Shown here piece by piece: positions 29,106-37,049 of a stretch of 40,559 nt of DNA. Under the pieces are notes generated by a model. The model worked only from the letters and a program-made list of their open reading frames with translations, did no database searches and was not told the origin of the DNA. Position 1 is the first letter of the stretch. Every line of letters begins with the position of its first letter. Source of the stretch: Bradyrhizobium oropedii. GTDB lineage: Bacteria; Pseudomonadota; Alphaproteobacteria; Rhizobiales; Xanthobacteraceae. The position numbers were made by a program, and so were the translations under genes. The stretch lies in contig NZ_JACMYO010000066.1 of the NCBI RefSeq assembly GCF_020889685.1, forward strand, positions 1 to 40,559, written 5' to 3'.

Positions 29106-29830
29106 GTGGCAACGACACCAGTGGACTTGATGGCGGGCGCGGCGTCAGCCCGATGAGCCTGCTGTTTCATCCCGAGGATCCCGGCGCCTGGACCTCGGGT
29201 GAGGTCCTGCGCCTGCTCCTGGTGCCGGCCATCGCGACGCTGCTGTTCGTCGGAGGCATCTATTGGATCCGGCTGCAGCCGCCGGCTGGACCGGCAAGCC
29301 GGGAGCAGAGCTCGATCGTACAGGTTCGCCTGCTGCCGAGCCCGTCGCCCGCGCCCATTCCGGTTGCGCCGCTGTCGCAGCCGCAAACCGCGACCCTCGC
29401 CAGCCGGACCGACGTGTCGCCGGAGAGCTCCGATCCGTCCCTCGACAATCTGACCGTGGCCCCGGCGCGCGAGCCGATGCCGGCGGAACCGGCGGTGCCG
29501 GCTCTGCGTTCGACACCATCGGCGGCCGATGCGCCGCCCAGCAGTGCCGCAGCGAAGTTTCAGCAGACGCTGCTTCGTCATGTTGCGCGCTACCAGCGCT
29601 ACCCGAACGCGGGGCGGCTCGGCCGGCTGCACGGGGCGGTCGAGACGCTGTTTTCCATGCAGCGGGACGGCACCCTGCTCGAGGTCTGGGTCAAGACCAG
29701 CTCCGGAGAGGCCGTGCTCGACAAGGCGGCCGTCGATGCGATCCGGCGCGCGCAGCCGCTGCCATCGATCCCGTCGGCTCTGCCCGACCGTCTCAACATC
29801 CAGATCACGCTGGTATTCGACCCGGCCTGA
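29102..29830 (+). CDS. TonB-like energy transducer (first copy)
   Basis: 242 residues. The cytoplasmic N-terminus (1-35) is long for TonB, followed by one membrane anchor (about 36-56) and a Pro/Ala/Ser-rich periplasmic linker (about 60-150). The TonB C-terminal domain spans about 155-240 with 'RHVARYQRYPNAGRLGRLHG', 'VWVKTSSGEAVLDKAAVDAI' and 'AQPLPSIP'. It would carry proton-motive energy from an ExbB/ExbD motor to an outer-membrane partner. The start is fixed by the ATGA overlap with the STN gene. A 186-nt gap follows before the sigma-factor gene. Confidence 0.87.
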   Translation: MSGNDTSGLDGGRGVSPMSLLFHPEDPGAWTSGEVLRLLLVPAIATLLFVGGIYWIRLQPPAGPASREQSSIVQVRLLPSPSPAPIPVAPLSQPQTATLASRTDVSPESSDPSLDNLTVAPAREPMPAEPAVPALRSTPSAADAPPSSAAAKFQQTLLRHVARYQRYPNAGRLGRLHGAVETLFSMQRDGTLLEVWVKTSSGEAVLDKAAVDAIRRAQPLPSIPSALPDRLNIQITLVFDPA

Positions 29831-30016
29831 TCCGACGCGCCGCCTTCGCCGAGCGCCAGTTCACTCTTTGGATGTGACCCGACGCATCAGCCTGCGTGTC
29901 GTTCGGTGTCGACTTGTTACCGTCATAAATGTGTTGTGGGCGGCCGTTACGAGATTGGCCAGCTTCAAGAACAATTCAATCTGGATATCGGGCTGGTGTC
30001 TGGGAGGCCGCGGAAC

Positions 30017-30559
30017 GTGGCTGAAATCAATCGAGTGCGGCTGCGGGGCCAGCTGGCAGATAATTATGACGGCCTCGTCAAGAAACTGACCCGCCGTCTG
30101 GGATCGTCGGACTTCGCTTACGAAGCCCTGCACGAGACGTTCCTGCGGCTGGAGCGGGTCACTGACGCCGTGCCGATCCGCAGCCCTGCCGACTACATAT
30201 TTCGTATCGCGATCAATATCGCGAGGGATCGTCAGAAGGCGCAGAATCTCCGCGTCAGCGCCACCGAGATCGATGCACTGCTCGACGTGAGCGATGATGG
30301 ACCGAGCCCGGCGAGAATCGTCGAGGCGCGTTCCGATATTGACGCTTTCAAGCGGGCGTTGGCCGGATTGCCGGAGCGGCCGCGCGACGTACTTTACAGC
30401 ATTACGATCGAGGGACGTTCGCCGCAGGATGTGGCGACCCGGCTCGGCGTCAGCGTGCGAACGGTGGAAAGCGATTTGAAGTTGGCCCTGAGCCATTGTG
30501 CTGATTGCCTCGACTATACTTTGATCCGACGTCTCGGCGGTCCTCGTCCCCGTTCGTGA
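30017..30559 (+). CDS. ECF sigma factor, FecI type
   Basis: 180 residues from GTG 30017, chosen because GGGAGG (30002-30007) sits 9 nt upstream; the frame is open further upstream without a site. Region 2 (about 13-77) contains 'DFAYEALHETFLRLE' and 'SPADYIFRIAINIARDRQKA'. Region 4 (about 105-160) has 'FKRALAGLPERPRDVLYSIT' and the helix-turn-helix 'SPQDVATRLGVSVRTVESDL'. FecI-type factors are held by a FecR partner and released by an envelope signal. The fecR-like gene is the next gene, after 462 nt. Presumed targets are promoters of this locus. Confidence 0.9.
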   Translation: MAEINRVRLRGQLADNYDGLVKKLTRRLGSSDFAYEALHETFLRLERVTDAVPIRSPADYIFRIAINIARDRQKAQNLRVSATEIDALLDVSDDGPSPARIVEARSDIDAFKRALAGLPERPRDVLYSITIEGRSPQDVATRLGVSVRTVESDLKLALSHCADCLDYTLIRRLGGPRPRS

Positions 30560-31021
30560 TCGAACTCGCCGCGGCCGCGACGTCGGCCGTCATGCGGCGG
30601 GCCATCGAAATTCATTGCGGACGACAATTTCCAGCAGCTGCAGGCGCTTGACCTTAAATCAAGGGTAACAGACTGCACCAATTTCAACCTCTGTTCTGCG
30701 GGATAGCGGGCTTTCAGTCGTCTATCGAATAGAGAGCGATCTCATAAGGACCGTTGGGGTGCCTGGGAAAGGTTCGCTGGAAGTGTTGAGCCGCTTGAAG
30801 ACAGGTTCAGGTGCAATTGACCCGGCATGCGATCGCCGCGCTGCCTTCCGGCGCGCGATGCGGCGCAAGCCGCAATTGCTGGATGTTTCTGCTTGCGTTG
30901 TGCGCAACGGCCGATTGCGGTGCCCTGCTGCCGTCGGAATCGTCTATATAGCGACCTTCGCTATGTGCTCGACGCGATCAGGAGGTTGAGGTTTGGCGGG
31001 CAGGGTGATGAGCAATCCGTC
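30560..31021 (+). other. 460-nt gap between sigma factor and anti-sigma genes
   Basis: No gene I can support. A small inverted repeat CTTGA-N7-TCAAG lies at 30647-30663, and an AGGAGG run is at 30980-30985, directly before a TTG that is in frame with the fecR-like gene. The unusual length between a sigma gene and its anti-sigma gene suggests that the fecR-like gene has its own promoter here, perhaps the one recognised by the sigma factor. Confidence 0.4.
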
Positions 31022-32005
31022 GTGACCGAGCCGACCCGCACATCCGGGCCCGATCCGTTGTTGGATGAGGCGCTTGACTGGGTTGTCCGGCTGAAAGCCG
31101 GGTCACCGACGCGCGCCGATGTCGACGCGTTGCAGCGTTGGCGCGCGCAAAGCCCCGACCACGAAGAGGCGTTCAGGACGGCTGCAAGCCTGCTCCGCAC
31201 CGCCAGCGCCGCGGCAAAGGAACTTGCCGAGGAAAAGGCTGCCGCGGCTTCCGTCGTAGCATTGCCGCCCCGGCCGTCTCGCGCTTTGACACGCCGCATC
31301 GTGCTCGGCGGCGCGATCGCCGCCGCGGCCGGCTATATGATGATCCGTCCACCACTCGAGATGTGGCCGTCGATCGACGAACTCTCGGCCGATTACCGGA
31401 CCGGAAAGGGCGAACAGCGCAAGGTGATGCTGGCGCCCGATATTTCGGTTGAATTGAACACCCAGACCAGCCTTGCGCTGCGGCCGACGCCGAACGAAAC
31501 CCGGGTCGAATTGATCTCGGGCGAGGCCTCCGTGGTCGCCCGAAGGTCGTCGCCGACGCCGCTGGTGATGCTGGCGCGCGACGGTCGCATCAGTGCGCTG
31601 CAGGCTGATTTCAACGCGCGGTGCATCGACGGCGTCGTTTCGGTGACGTGCCTCGACGGCATCGTCACCGTCGAACAGGACGGCCGCTCCGTGCAGCTTC
31701 GCAAGGCCGAACAGGTCACCTATTCGCGCGCCGGATTGCAGGCCTCGCTTCCGGTCGATGCCAAGCAGGTCGCTGCCTGGCAGACCGGATTGTTGATCTT
31801 CCGAGACCGGCCGCTGGCGAGTGTGGTGGACGAAGTGAACCGGTACCGCGCCGGAAAGATCATCATCACCAACGCGGAACTGAAGCTCCGGCTCGTCAAC
31901 GGCACATTTCAGGTCGACAAGCTCGACAATTTCGTCGCCCAGGTCGAGCAACTGTTCGGCGCGCGGATCACATCGCTGCCGGGCGGCGTGGTGCTGATGA
32001 GCTGA
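31022..32005 (+). CDS. FecR family anti-sigma / signal transducer
   Basis: About 327 residues. The cytoplasmic N-terminal FecR domain binds the sigma factor ('LLDEALDWVVRLKAGSPTRA', 'LQRWRAQSPDHEEAFR'). One membrane helix lies at about 92-108 after a twin-Arg-like 'TRRIVLGG'. The periplasmic FecR domain (about 125-225) includes 'LAPDISVELNTQTSLAL' and 'VELISGEASVVA'. A C-terminal STN-like domain (about 255-327) contains 'GLLIFRDRPLASVVDEVNRY' and 'FQVDKLDNFVAQVEQLFG'. The start is uncertain: GTG 31022 fits homologous length, and TTG 30986 is in frame but abuts its AGGAGG. It is the likely partner of the upstream ECF sigma factor. Confidence 0.88.
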   Translation: MTEPTRTSGPDPLLDEALDWVVRLKAGSPTRADVDALQRWRAQSPDHEEAFRTAASLLRTASAAAKELAEEKAAAASVVALPPRPSRALTRRIVLGGAIAAAAGYMMIRPPLEMWPSIDELSADYRTGKGEQRKVMLAPDISVELNTQTSLALRPTPNETRVELISGEASVVARRSSPTPLVMLARDGRISALQADFNARCIDGVVSVTCLDGIVTVEQDGRSVQLRKAEQVTYSRAGLQASLPVDAKQVAAWQTGLLIFRDRPLASVVDEVNRYRAGKIIITNAELKLRLVNGTFQVDKLDNFVAQVEQLFGARITSLPGGVVLMS

Positions 32006-32010
32006 CCCGG

Positions 32011-32115
32011 AGCGTCTTCGCGAAGCGGATAATCAGTTCGTGTGAAGAAAACGCGTCAAACAAAGATCCGGAGATCCAGCTTCGTTCCGATTCAATCGGA
32101 ACGAAAGAGGCTCCA
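32011..32115. repeat. dispersed repeat containing a 25-bp perfect palindrome
   Basis: TTCGTTCCGATT (32081-32092) and AATCGGAACGAA (32094-32105) are exact inverse complements around a single C. The preceding part ('gtgaagaaaacgcgtcaaac') matches, from memory, an intergenic element found many times in Bradyrhizobium and Rhodopseudomonas genomes. It lies 5 nt after the fecR-like stop and about 180 nt before the tpsB-like start, in the 286-nt gap, which holds no gene. Confidence 0.65.
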
Positions 32116-32291
32116 TTCGAACGAATCGGCGCCGCGTCGCTCGACTTCCTAACAAATCAAAAATTTATTCCGCGATGCCGCAGATTCTTTTGCGGGTTTG
32201 CACTCGCCCAGACGTCTTCTGAGTAAGGCGCCGTCATCGCGGTCTTCCTGTCGCGATGGCGCGCGTCTGCGCGAAGTAAAGTGGGACGTCT

Positions 32292-34049
32292 GTGCGTAGT
32301 CGAAGAGATCATTGGTTAATTGGGCATCGTTCGCGACGCCGGATCGGGTTGCGCGTGTCGGCTGCGGCACTCTCCGTGGTTGGCTCCGTGGTAGCCATTG
32401 TGCCGGCGCGCGCGGCGAAGGAAGCAGCGAAAGATACTGCTGCTGCGGCCGCAGCGCCCGCAGCAGGCAAGCAGCCGGCCGAGGCGAATGCGCCGGCGCA
32501 GAAGCCGTCGGCGCCGCTGCAGCGCTTCGACATCGACGACTTCGCGGTGCAAGGCGCCGAGAAGTTGCCGCAGGTCGAGATCGAGGAGGCGATCTATCCC
32601 TTCCTCGGTCCGAACAAGACCTCCGAGGACGTCGAGAAGGCGCGCGCCGCGCTGGAGAAGGCGTACCACGACAAAGGCTTTCAGACCGTCAGCGTCGCAG
32701 TCCCGCAGCAGAACGTCACGGGCGGTGTGGTCACGCTCAAGGTGAGCGAGCTGAAGGTCGGGCGGCTGCGGGTCAAGAACTCGCGCTATTTCGATCTCGA
32801 CCGGATCAAGGACAGTGCGCCGTCGCTGAAGGAGGGCAGTGTTCCCAATTTCACCGATGTCACCAAGGACATCGTGTCGCTCAACCAGTGGCCCGATCGC
32901 CGTGTGACGCCGGCCCTGCGCGCCGGCGTGGCGCCAGGCACCGTCGACGTCGATCTCAATGTCGAGGACAAGGCGCCGCTCCACGCCAGCCTCGAAGTGA
33001 ACAACCGGCAATCGCCGTCCACCACCGCGAGCCGCGTCTCCGCCACCGTGCACTACGACAATCTGTGGCAGCTCGGGCATTCGCTGAGCTTCACCTACCA
33101 GGTTGCGCCGGAACGGCCGAGCGATGCCGAGGTGTTCTCCGGCTCCTATATGGCGCGGATCCCGAACGCCGACTGGCTCAACCTGCTGTTCTACAGCGTC
33201 AAGTCGAACAGCAATGTCGCGACCATCGGCGGCACCAACGTAGTCGGCCCCGGCATGATCATCGGCGAGCGCGCTGTGATCACGCTGCCGACCCGCGAGG
33301 GCCTGTTCCACACGCTGTCGGTCGGCGTGGACTACAAGCATTTCGACCAGACCGTGAAGCTCGGCACCGACGGCTTCTCGTCACCGGTCACTTATTATCC
33401 CGTCGTCGCGACCTATGGCGCGACGTTCCAGCAAGAGAAGTTCACGACGCAGTTCAATGCCGGCGTCACCTATAATATCCGGACGCTGAGCAGCCCGTGG
33501 GACCAGTTCGACGCGAAGCGTTTCAAAGCTTCGCCGAGCTTCACCCACCTCAACCTCGACGTCTCGCATACCCAGGAGTTGCCCGAGGGCTTCCAGCTCT
33601 ACGGCAAGGTGCAGGGGCAGATTGCCGACGGGCCGCTGGTCTCGAGCGAGCAGTTCAGCCTCGGCGGTCTCGATACCGTTCGCGGCTACCTCGAATCCGA
33701 GGTGCTCGGCGACAACGGCGCAGTCGCCAATTTCGAGCTGCGCACCCCCAATGTCGGCGGCATGCTGCAAGGCGAGCTCAAGAGCGAAACCGGCGACGGC
33801 AAGCCGCGCTTCGTCACCTTCAACGACTGGCGCTTCTTCACGTTCTTTGACGCCGGCTACGCGTCGATCCAGCAGCCGCTGGTCGATCAGCAGTCGTCAT
33901 TCGTCGCATGGAGCTACGGCGTCGGCACCCGGTTCAAGACGTTCGAATATTTCAACGGCACGGTCGCGCTATCCGTGCCTGGGGTTGCTCAACAATACAC
34001 GCACGCAAACAGTCCGCGCGTGAACTTCCGAATTTGGGGTGAATTCTGA
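32292..34049 (+). CDS. outer-membrane ShlB/FhaC/HecB-type (TpsB) transporter
   Basis: 585 residues from GTG 32292. It has an Arg-rich signal peptide (to about residue 41), a low-complexity Ala/Pro stretch (42-75) and two POTRA domains (about 76-155 'FDIDDFAVQGAEKLP' and 156-228). A 16-strand-type barrel follows, with the Omp85-superfamily lid motif 'LDTVRGYLE' (463 onward) and a C-terminal Phe. Family members pass a large TpsA exoprotein across the outer membrane. No TpsA gene is visible next to it. Its stop overlaps the next gene (TGATG), tying it to an ExbB-type motor, which is not usual for TpsB genes. Confidence 0.88.
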   Translation: MRSRRDHWLIGHRSRRRIGLRVSAAALSVVGSVVAIVPARAAKEAAKDTAAAAAAPAAGKQPAEANAPAQKPSAPLQRFDIDDFAVQGAEKLPQVEIEEAIYPFLGPNKTSEDVEKARAALEKAYHDKGFQTVSVAVPQQNVTGGVVTLKVSELKVGRLRVKNSRYFDLDRIKDSAPSLKEGSVPNFTDVTKDIVSLNQWPDRRVTPALRAGVAPGTVDVDLNVEDKAPLHASLEVNNRQSPSTTASRVSATVHYDNLWQLGHSLSFTYQVAPERPSDAEVFSGSYMARIPNADWLNLLFYSVKSNSNVATIGGTNVVGPGMIIGERAVITLPTREGLFHTLSVGVDYKHFDQTVKLGTDGFSSPVTYYPVVATYGATFQQEKFTTQFNAGVTYNIRTLSSPWDQFDAKRFKASPSFTHLNLDVSHTQELPEGFQLYGKVQGQIADGPLVSSEQFSLGGLDTVRGYLESEVLGDNGAVANFELRTPNVGGMLQGELKSETGDGKPRFVTFNDWRFFTFFDAGYASIQQPLVDQQSSFVAWSYGVGTRFKTFEYFNGTVALSVPGVAQQYTHANSPRVNFRIWGEF

Positions 34050-36091
34050 TGGGGATGGGTCTTACTCTCGAGCGACGCACGCGCCGACCGGCGCTGCGGC
34101 GAGGCATTGCGAACGCAGCGACGGCACTATTGTTCGGGCTCGTCGTCCTGGTGGGGTCGCTCGCACCGGCGAACGCGTGGTGGAACGACGAATGGTCGCT
34201 GCGCAAGAAGATCACGATCGATGCCAGCGCGTCCGGCGCCAACGTCACCGACCCGATCGGAACGACGCCCATGCTGGTCCGCCTGCATGTCGGGAATTTC
34301 CGCTTCAGCTCGGCAAAGGACGACGGCAGCGATCTGCGGTTCGTCGCGGGCGACGACAAGACGCCGCTGAAGCATCACATCGAGAAGTTCGATTCCCTGC
34401 TCGGCGAAGGCCTCGTCTGGGTTGCGGTGCCGAACCTTCCGCCGGGCGCGCGGACCGACATCTGGCTCTATTACGGCAACAAGAAAGCGCTCGCCACCAG
34501 CGATCCCAAGGGCACCTACGATCCGGATACCCTGACGGTCTATCACTTCAACGAGCGCGGCACGCCGGCGATCGATTCCTCGGTATGGGCCAACAACGCC
34601 CAGAGCGTCGGCCAGCCGGCGGACGGCTCGCTGATCGGGACCGGCTTGCGGCTCGACGGCCGTGCGCCGGTGACCGTGCCGGCCTCGCCGTCGCTTACTT
34701 GGGCGGATGGCGCGGCGCTGACCTGGTCGGCCTGGATCAAGCCGGCTGCGCTGCAGCCAAATGCTGCGCTGTTCAGCCGGCGTGACGGCGCCAACGGGCT
34801 GGTGATCGGTGTCGACAACGGCAGCCCGTTTGTCGAAGTCACCAATGCGGGCTCCGTGCAGCGCTCGACCGCCGGAGCACCGGTGGCGGCCAGCAGCTGG
34901 CATCATGTCGCCGTCGTTGCGGCAAACGGTCAGGTCACGCTCTATCTCGACGGCGTATCCTACGCCGCGCTCAGCGCGAGCCTGCCGGCTCTCAATACTG
35001 TTGGCCTGATCGGAGGGGACTCGTCGACCTCCAGCGCTTCTCCGATCGCGCCTGCGACGGCCCCGTCCGCAGCAACACCATCAGTGCCCCCTGATGCGTC
35101 GGCTGCGGACGGTGGAGCCGCGCCCGCGGCGACGCCGGAACCGGCGGCAACGCCGGCACCTGCGCCTGTCGCCGCCATGGCCGGCTTCGTCGGCGACATC
35201 GACGAATTGCAGATCAGCAAGGTCGCGCGCCCGGCCGGACTGATCAAGGTGATGGCGATCGGGCAGGGTCCCGACCAGGCCAAGCTGATGGCCTTCAGCG
35301 TCGACGAGGAGACCGCAAGCTGGCTGTCCGGCTACTTCGCGGTGATCCTGAAGTCGGTGACGCTCGACGGCTGGGTGGTGATCGGCATTCTCCTGATCAT
35401 GGCTGCGATCAGCTGGGTGGTGATGTTCGACAGAGCCTCGTATCTGAGCAAGCAGGCCAAGGCGAACGCCCAGTTCATGAAGGGCTTCCGCGAGATCGCC
35501 GCCGATCTCACCATGCTGGATCGCGGCGATGCCGACGACATCTCGACGCTGGGCGGACGCCTCACCGAAGCCGACGCCAAGATGATGCGCTCGTCGTCGC
35601 TCTATCGCATCTATCACATCGGCGCCGCGGAAATCCGCCACCGCTTCGGGGCCAACAATTCGCAGCGTGCGCCGGTGCTGTCGGCGGTCTCGATCGCGGC
35701 GATCCGCGCGGCGCTCGATAGCGGCGTCGTCAAGGAGATGCAGCGGCTCAATCGCTTGATGGTGGTGCTCACGATCGCGATCTCGGGCGGACCGTTCCTC
35801 GGCCTGCTCGGCACCGTGGTCGGCGTCATGATCACCTTCGCGGCGATCGCGGCCAGCGGCGACGTCAACGTCAATGCGATCGCGCCCGGCATCGCCGCGG
35901 CACTGGTGGCAACCGTCGCCGGTCTCGGCGTCGCGATCCCGGCGCTGTTCGGCTACAATTACCTGATCTCGCGGATCAAGGACCTGACCAACGACATTCA
36001 GGTCTTCGTCGACGAGTTCGTGACCAAGATGGCGGAATTCTATTCCGCCGACCGGCCGGACCCGATCGAACATCGCATCGCCGCGGAGTAA
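34049..36091 (+). CDS. DUF2341-LamG-ExbB/TolQ fusion (proton channel subunit with periplasmic head)
   Basis: 680 residues. A signal/anchor helix (about 20-42) is followed by a DUF2341 domain (about 46-150, 'WSLRKKITIDASASG', 'RTDIWLYYGNKKA'). A LamG-like lectin fold (about 160-395) has 'LTWSAWIKPAALQPNAALFS', 'HHVAVVAANGQVTLYLDG' and final strand 'FVGDIDELQISKVARPAG'. That fold is interrupted by a Pro/Ala/Ser insertion of about 50 residues (324-376). An ExbB/TolQ domain follows: helix about 441-460, cytoplasmic region 461-565, helices about 567-602 and 612-640, signature 'GGPFLGLLGTVVGVMITFAA'. It pairs with exbD 5 nt downstream. Confidence 0.92.
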   Translation: MGMGLTLERRTRRPALRRGIANAATALLFGLVVLVGSLAPANAWWNDEWSLRKKITIDASASGANVTDPIGTTPMLVRLHVGNFRFSSAKDDGSDLRFVAGDDKTPLKHHIEKFDSLLGEGLVWVAVPNLPPGARTDIWLYYGNKKALATSDPKGTYDPDTLTVYHFNERGTPAIDSSVWANNAQSVGQPADGSLIGTGLRLDGRAPVTVPASPSLTWADGAALTWSAWIKPAALQPNAALFSRRDGANGLVIGVDNGSPFVEVTNAGSVQRSTAGAPVAASSWHHVAVVAANGQVTLYLDGVSYAALSASLPALNTVGLIGGDSSTSSASPIAPATAPSAATPSVPPDASAADGGAAPAATPEPAATPAPAPVAAMAGFVGDIDELQISKVARPAGLIKVMAIGQGPDQAKLMAFSVDEETASWLSGYFAVILKSVTLDGWVVIGILLIMAAISWVVMFDRASYLSKQAKANAQFMKGFREIAADLTMLDRGDADDISTLGGRLTEADAKMMRSSSLYRIYHIGAAEIRHRFGANNSQRAPVLSAVSIAAIRAALDSGVVKEMQRLNRLMVVLTIAISGGPFLGLLGTVVGVMITFAAIAASGDVNVNAIAPGIAAALVATVAGLGVAIPALFGYNYLISRIKDLTNDIQVFVDEFVTKMAEFYSADRPDPIEHRIAAE

Positions 36092-36096
36092 CGGCG

Positions 36097-36501
36097 ATGC
36101 AGATCCAGGCCGATTCCAAACCCTATGACGACATCAACATCACGCCGATGTTGGACCTCGCCTACGTGCTGCTGGTGATCTTCATCATCATGACGACGGC
36201 GACTGTGCAGGGACAGAAGGTCAATCTGCCGAAGGCCTCGGCCGCGCCGAGCCTTGCGACCCAGACCACCAAGGCGATCACGGTCGCCAATGACGGCAAG
36301 ATATTCCTCGACACCATCCCGGTGACGTTGGCCGAGCTCGAGCAGCGGCTGATCCAGCAAAAGGCCCTGACGCCGGAATTTCCCGTGGTGCTGCGCGGCG
36401 ATGCGCAGGCGCAGTACCAGAGCGTGATGGACGTGTTCGACCTGCTCAGCCGCATCGGCCTGAGCCAGGTCGGGCTCGCCACCAAGCCGCTCGTGAAGTG
36501 A
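36097..36501 (+). CDS. ExbD/TolR-family biopolymer transport protein
   Basis: 134 residues. A short cytoplasmic N-terminus precedes one membrane helix with the channel Asp in 'DDINITPMLDLAYVLLVIFI' (Asp near residue 20). A periplasmic domain follows with 'VNLPKASAAP', 'ITVANDGKIFLDTIPVTLAE' and 'PVVLRGDAQAQYQSVMDV'. With the ExbB domain of the preceding gene it would form the proton-driven motor. Length is normal for ExbD. It lies 5 nt after the ExbB fusion and overlaps the next gene by 4 nt (GTGA). Confidence 0.94.
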   Translation: MQIQADSKPYDDINITPMLDLAYVLLVIFIIMTTATVQGQKVNLPKASAAPSLATQTTKAITVANDGKIFLDTIPVTLAELEQRLIQQKALTPEFPVVLRGDAQAQYQSVMDVFDLLSRIGLSQVGLATKPLVK

Positions 36502-37049
36502 GCCAGCCGGGAAGCGCCGCCATGTTCACGCAGCCAACACCCTTTCCACTTGCCGAGCGCCGGACGCTGCGGTCGTGGCTGAGCGACGTGATGCGATCAT
36601 TCGATCCCGGCTGCGATCCCGGCTGCGATGCCGAAGACCGCGGCCGTCCTGTGCCGGTGGAGACGGTATCGAGTCCGGCCGGCTCCGGGCCGTCCGGCCC
36701 GACGTTGCACGAACAAGCGGCCGGCGAGGTCCTGCCGTTTCCCATCCATGGCGAGGCACTGCTGGTCAAGCTCGCCGACGTGCTCCGGCGCCATGTCGCG
36801 GGCCGGGAGCTCGCAGAAAACCCGCTGCGGCTGACGATCTCGCGAAGCCCGTGGGCCCGGCTCTCGATCGATGCGGCAGCCTATGTGGATTATCTCAGCG
36901 AGATCGGGACGTTTCAGGCCGCGATCGAAGCCGGCCCCGACACCAAGGTCATCCTGAAGACCACGGATTTCGACGCACTCGCCAGCTTCGTCACGCAATA
37001 CGTCAATGAGAGGCTCGCCGAGCGCGCCTCGACGGAGGCCGCGCCATGA
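36498..37049 (+). CDS. unknown protein encoded between exbD and the second tonB
   Basis: 183 residues from GTG 36498, which overlaps the exbD stop; ATG 36522 is an alternative. No signal peptide or membrane helix. The N-terminal third has a short direct repeat, 'DPGCDPGCD', encoded by two 12-nt copies of gatcccggctgc (36603-36626). The C-terminal two thirds looks folded, alpha-beta in character, with 'FPIHGEALLVKLADVLRRHV', 'NPLRLTISRSPWARLSIDAA' and 'KVILKTTDFDALASFVTQYV'. I do not recognise the family. Tight overlaps with exbD and tonB imply a role in the same complex, on the cytoplasmic side. Confidence 0.78.
   Translation: MSQPGSAAMFTQPTPFPLAERRTLRSWLSDVMRSFDPGCDPGCDAEDRGRPVPVETVSSPAGSGPSGPTLHEQAAGEVLPFPIHGEALLVKLADVLRRHVAGRELAENPLRLTISRSPWARLSIDAAAYVDYLSEIGTFQAAIEAGPDTKVILKTTDFDALASFVTQYVNERLAERASTEAAP

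Noticed and set aside
30759..30989. Short open frame of 76 codons in the gap before the fecR-like gene
   Set aside because: It has no convincing ribosome-binding site, an Arg/Cys-rich shuffled composition and no similarity that I recognise.
28335..34049. Classic iron-siderophore FecIRA operon
   Set aside because: FecI and FecR-like genes are present, but there is no 22-strand TonB-dependent receptor. The outer-membrane protein that follows has POTRA domains and the VRGY motif, so it is of the TpsB type.
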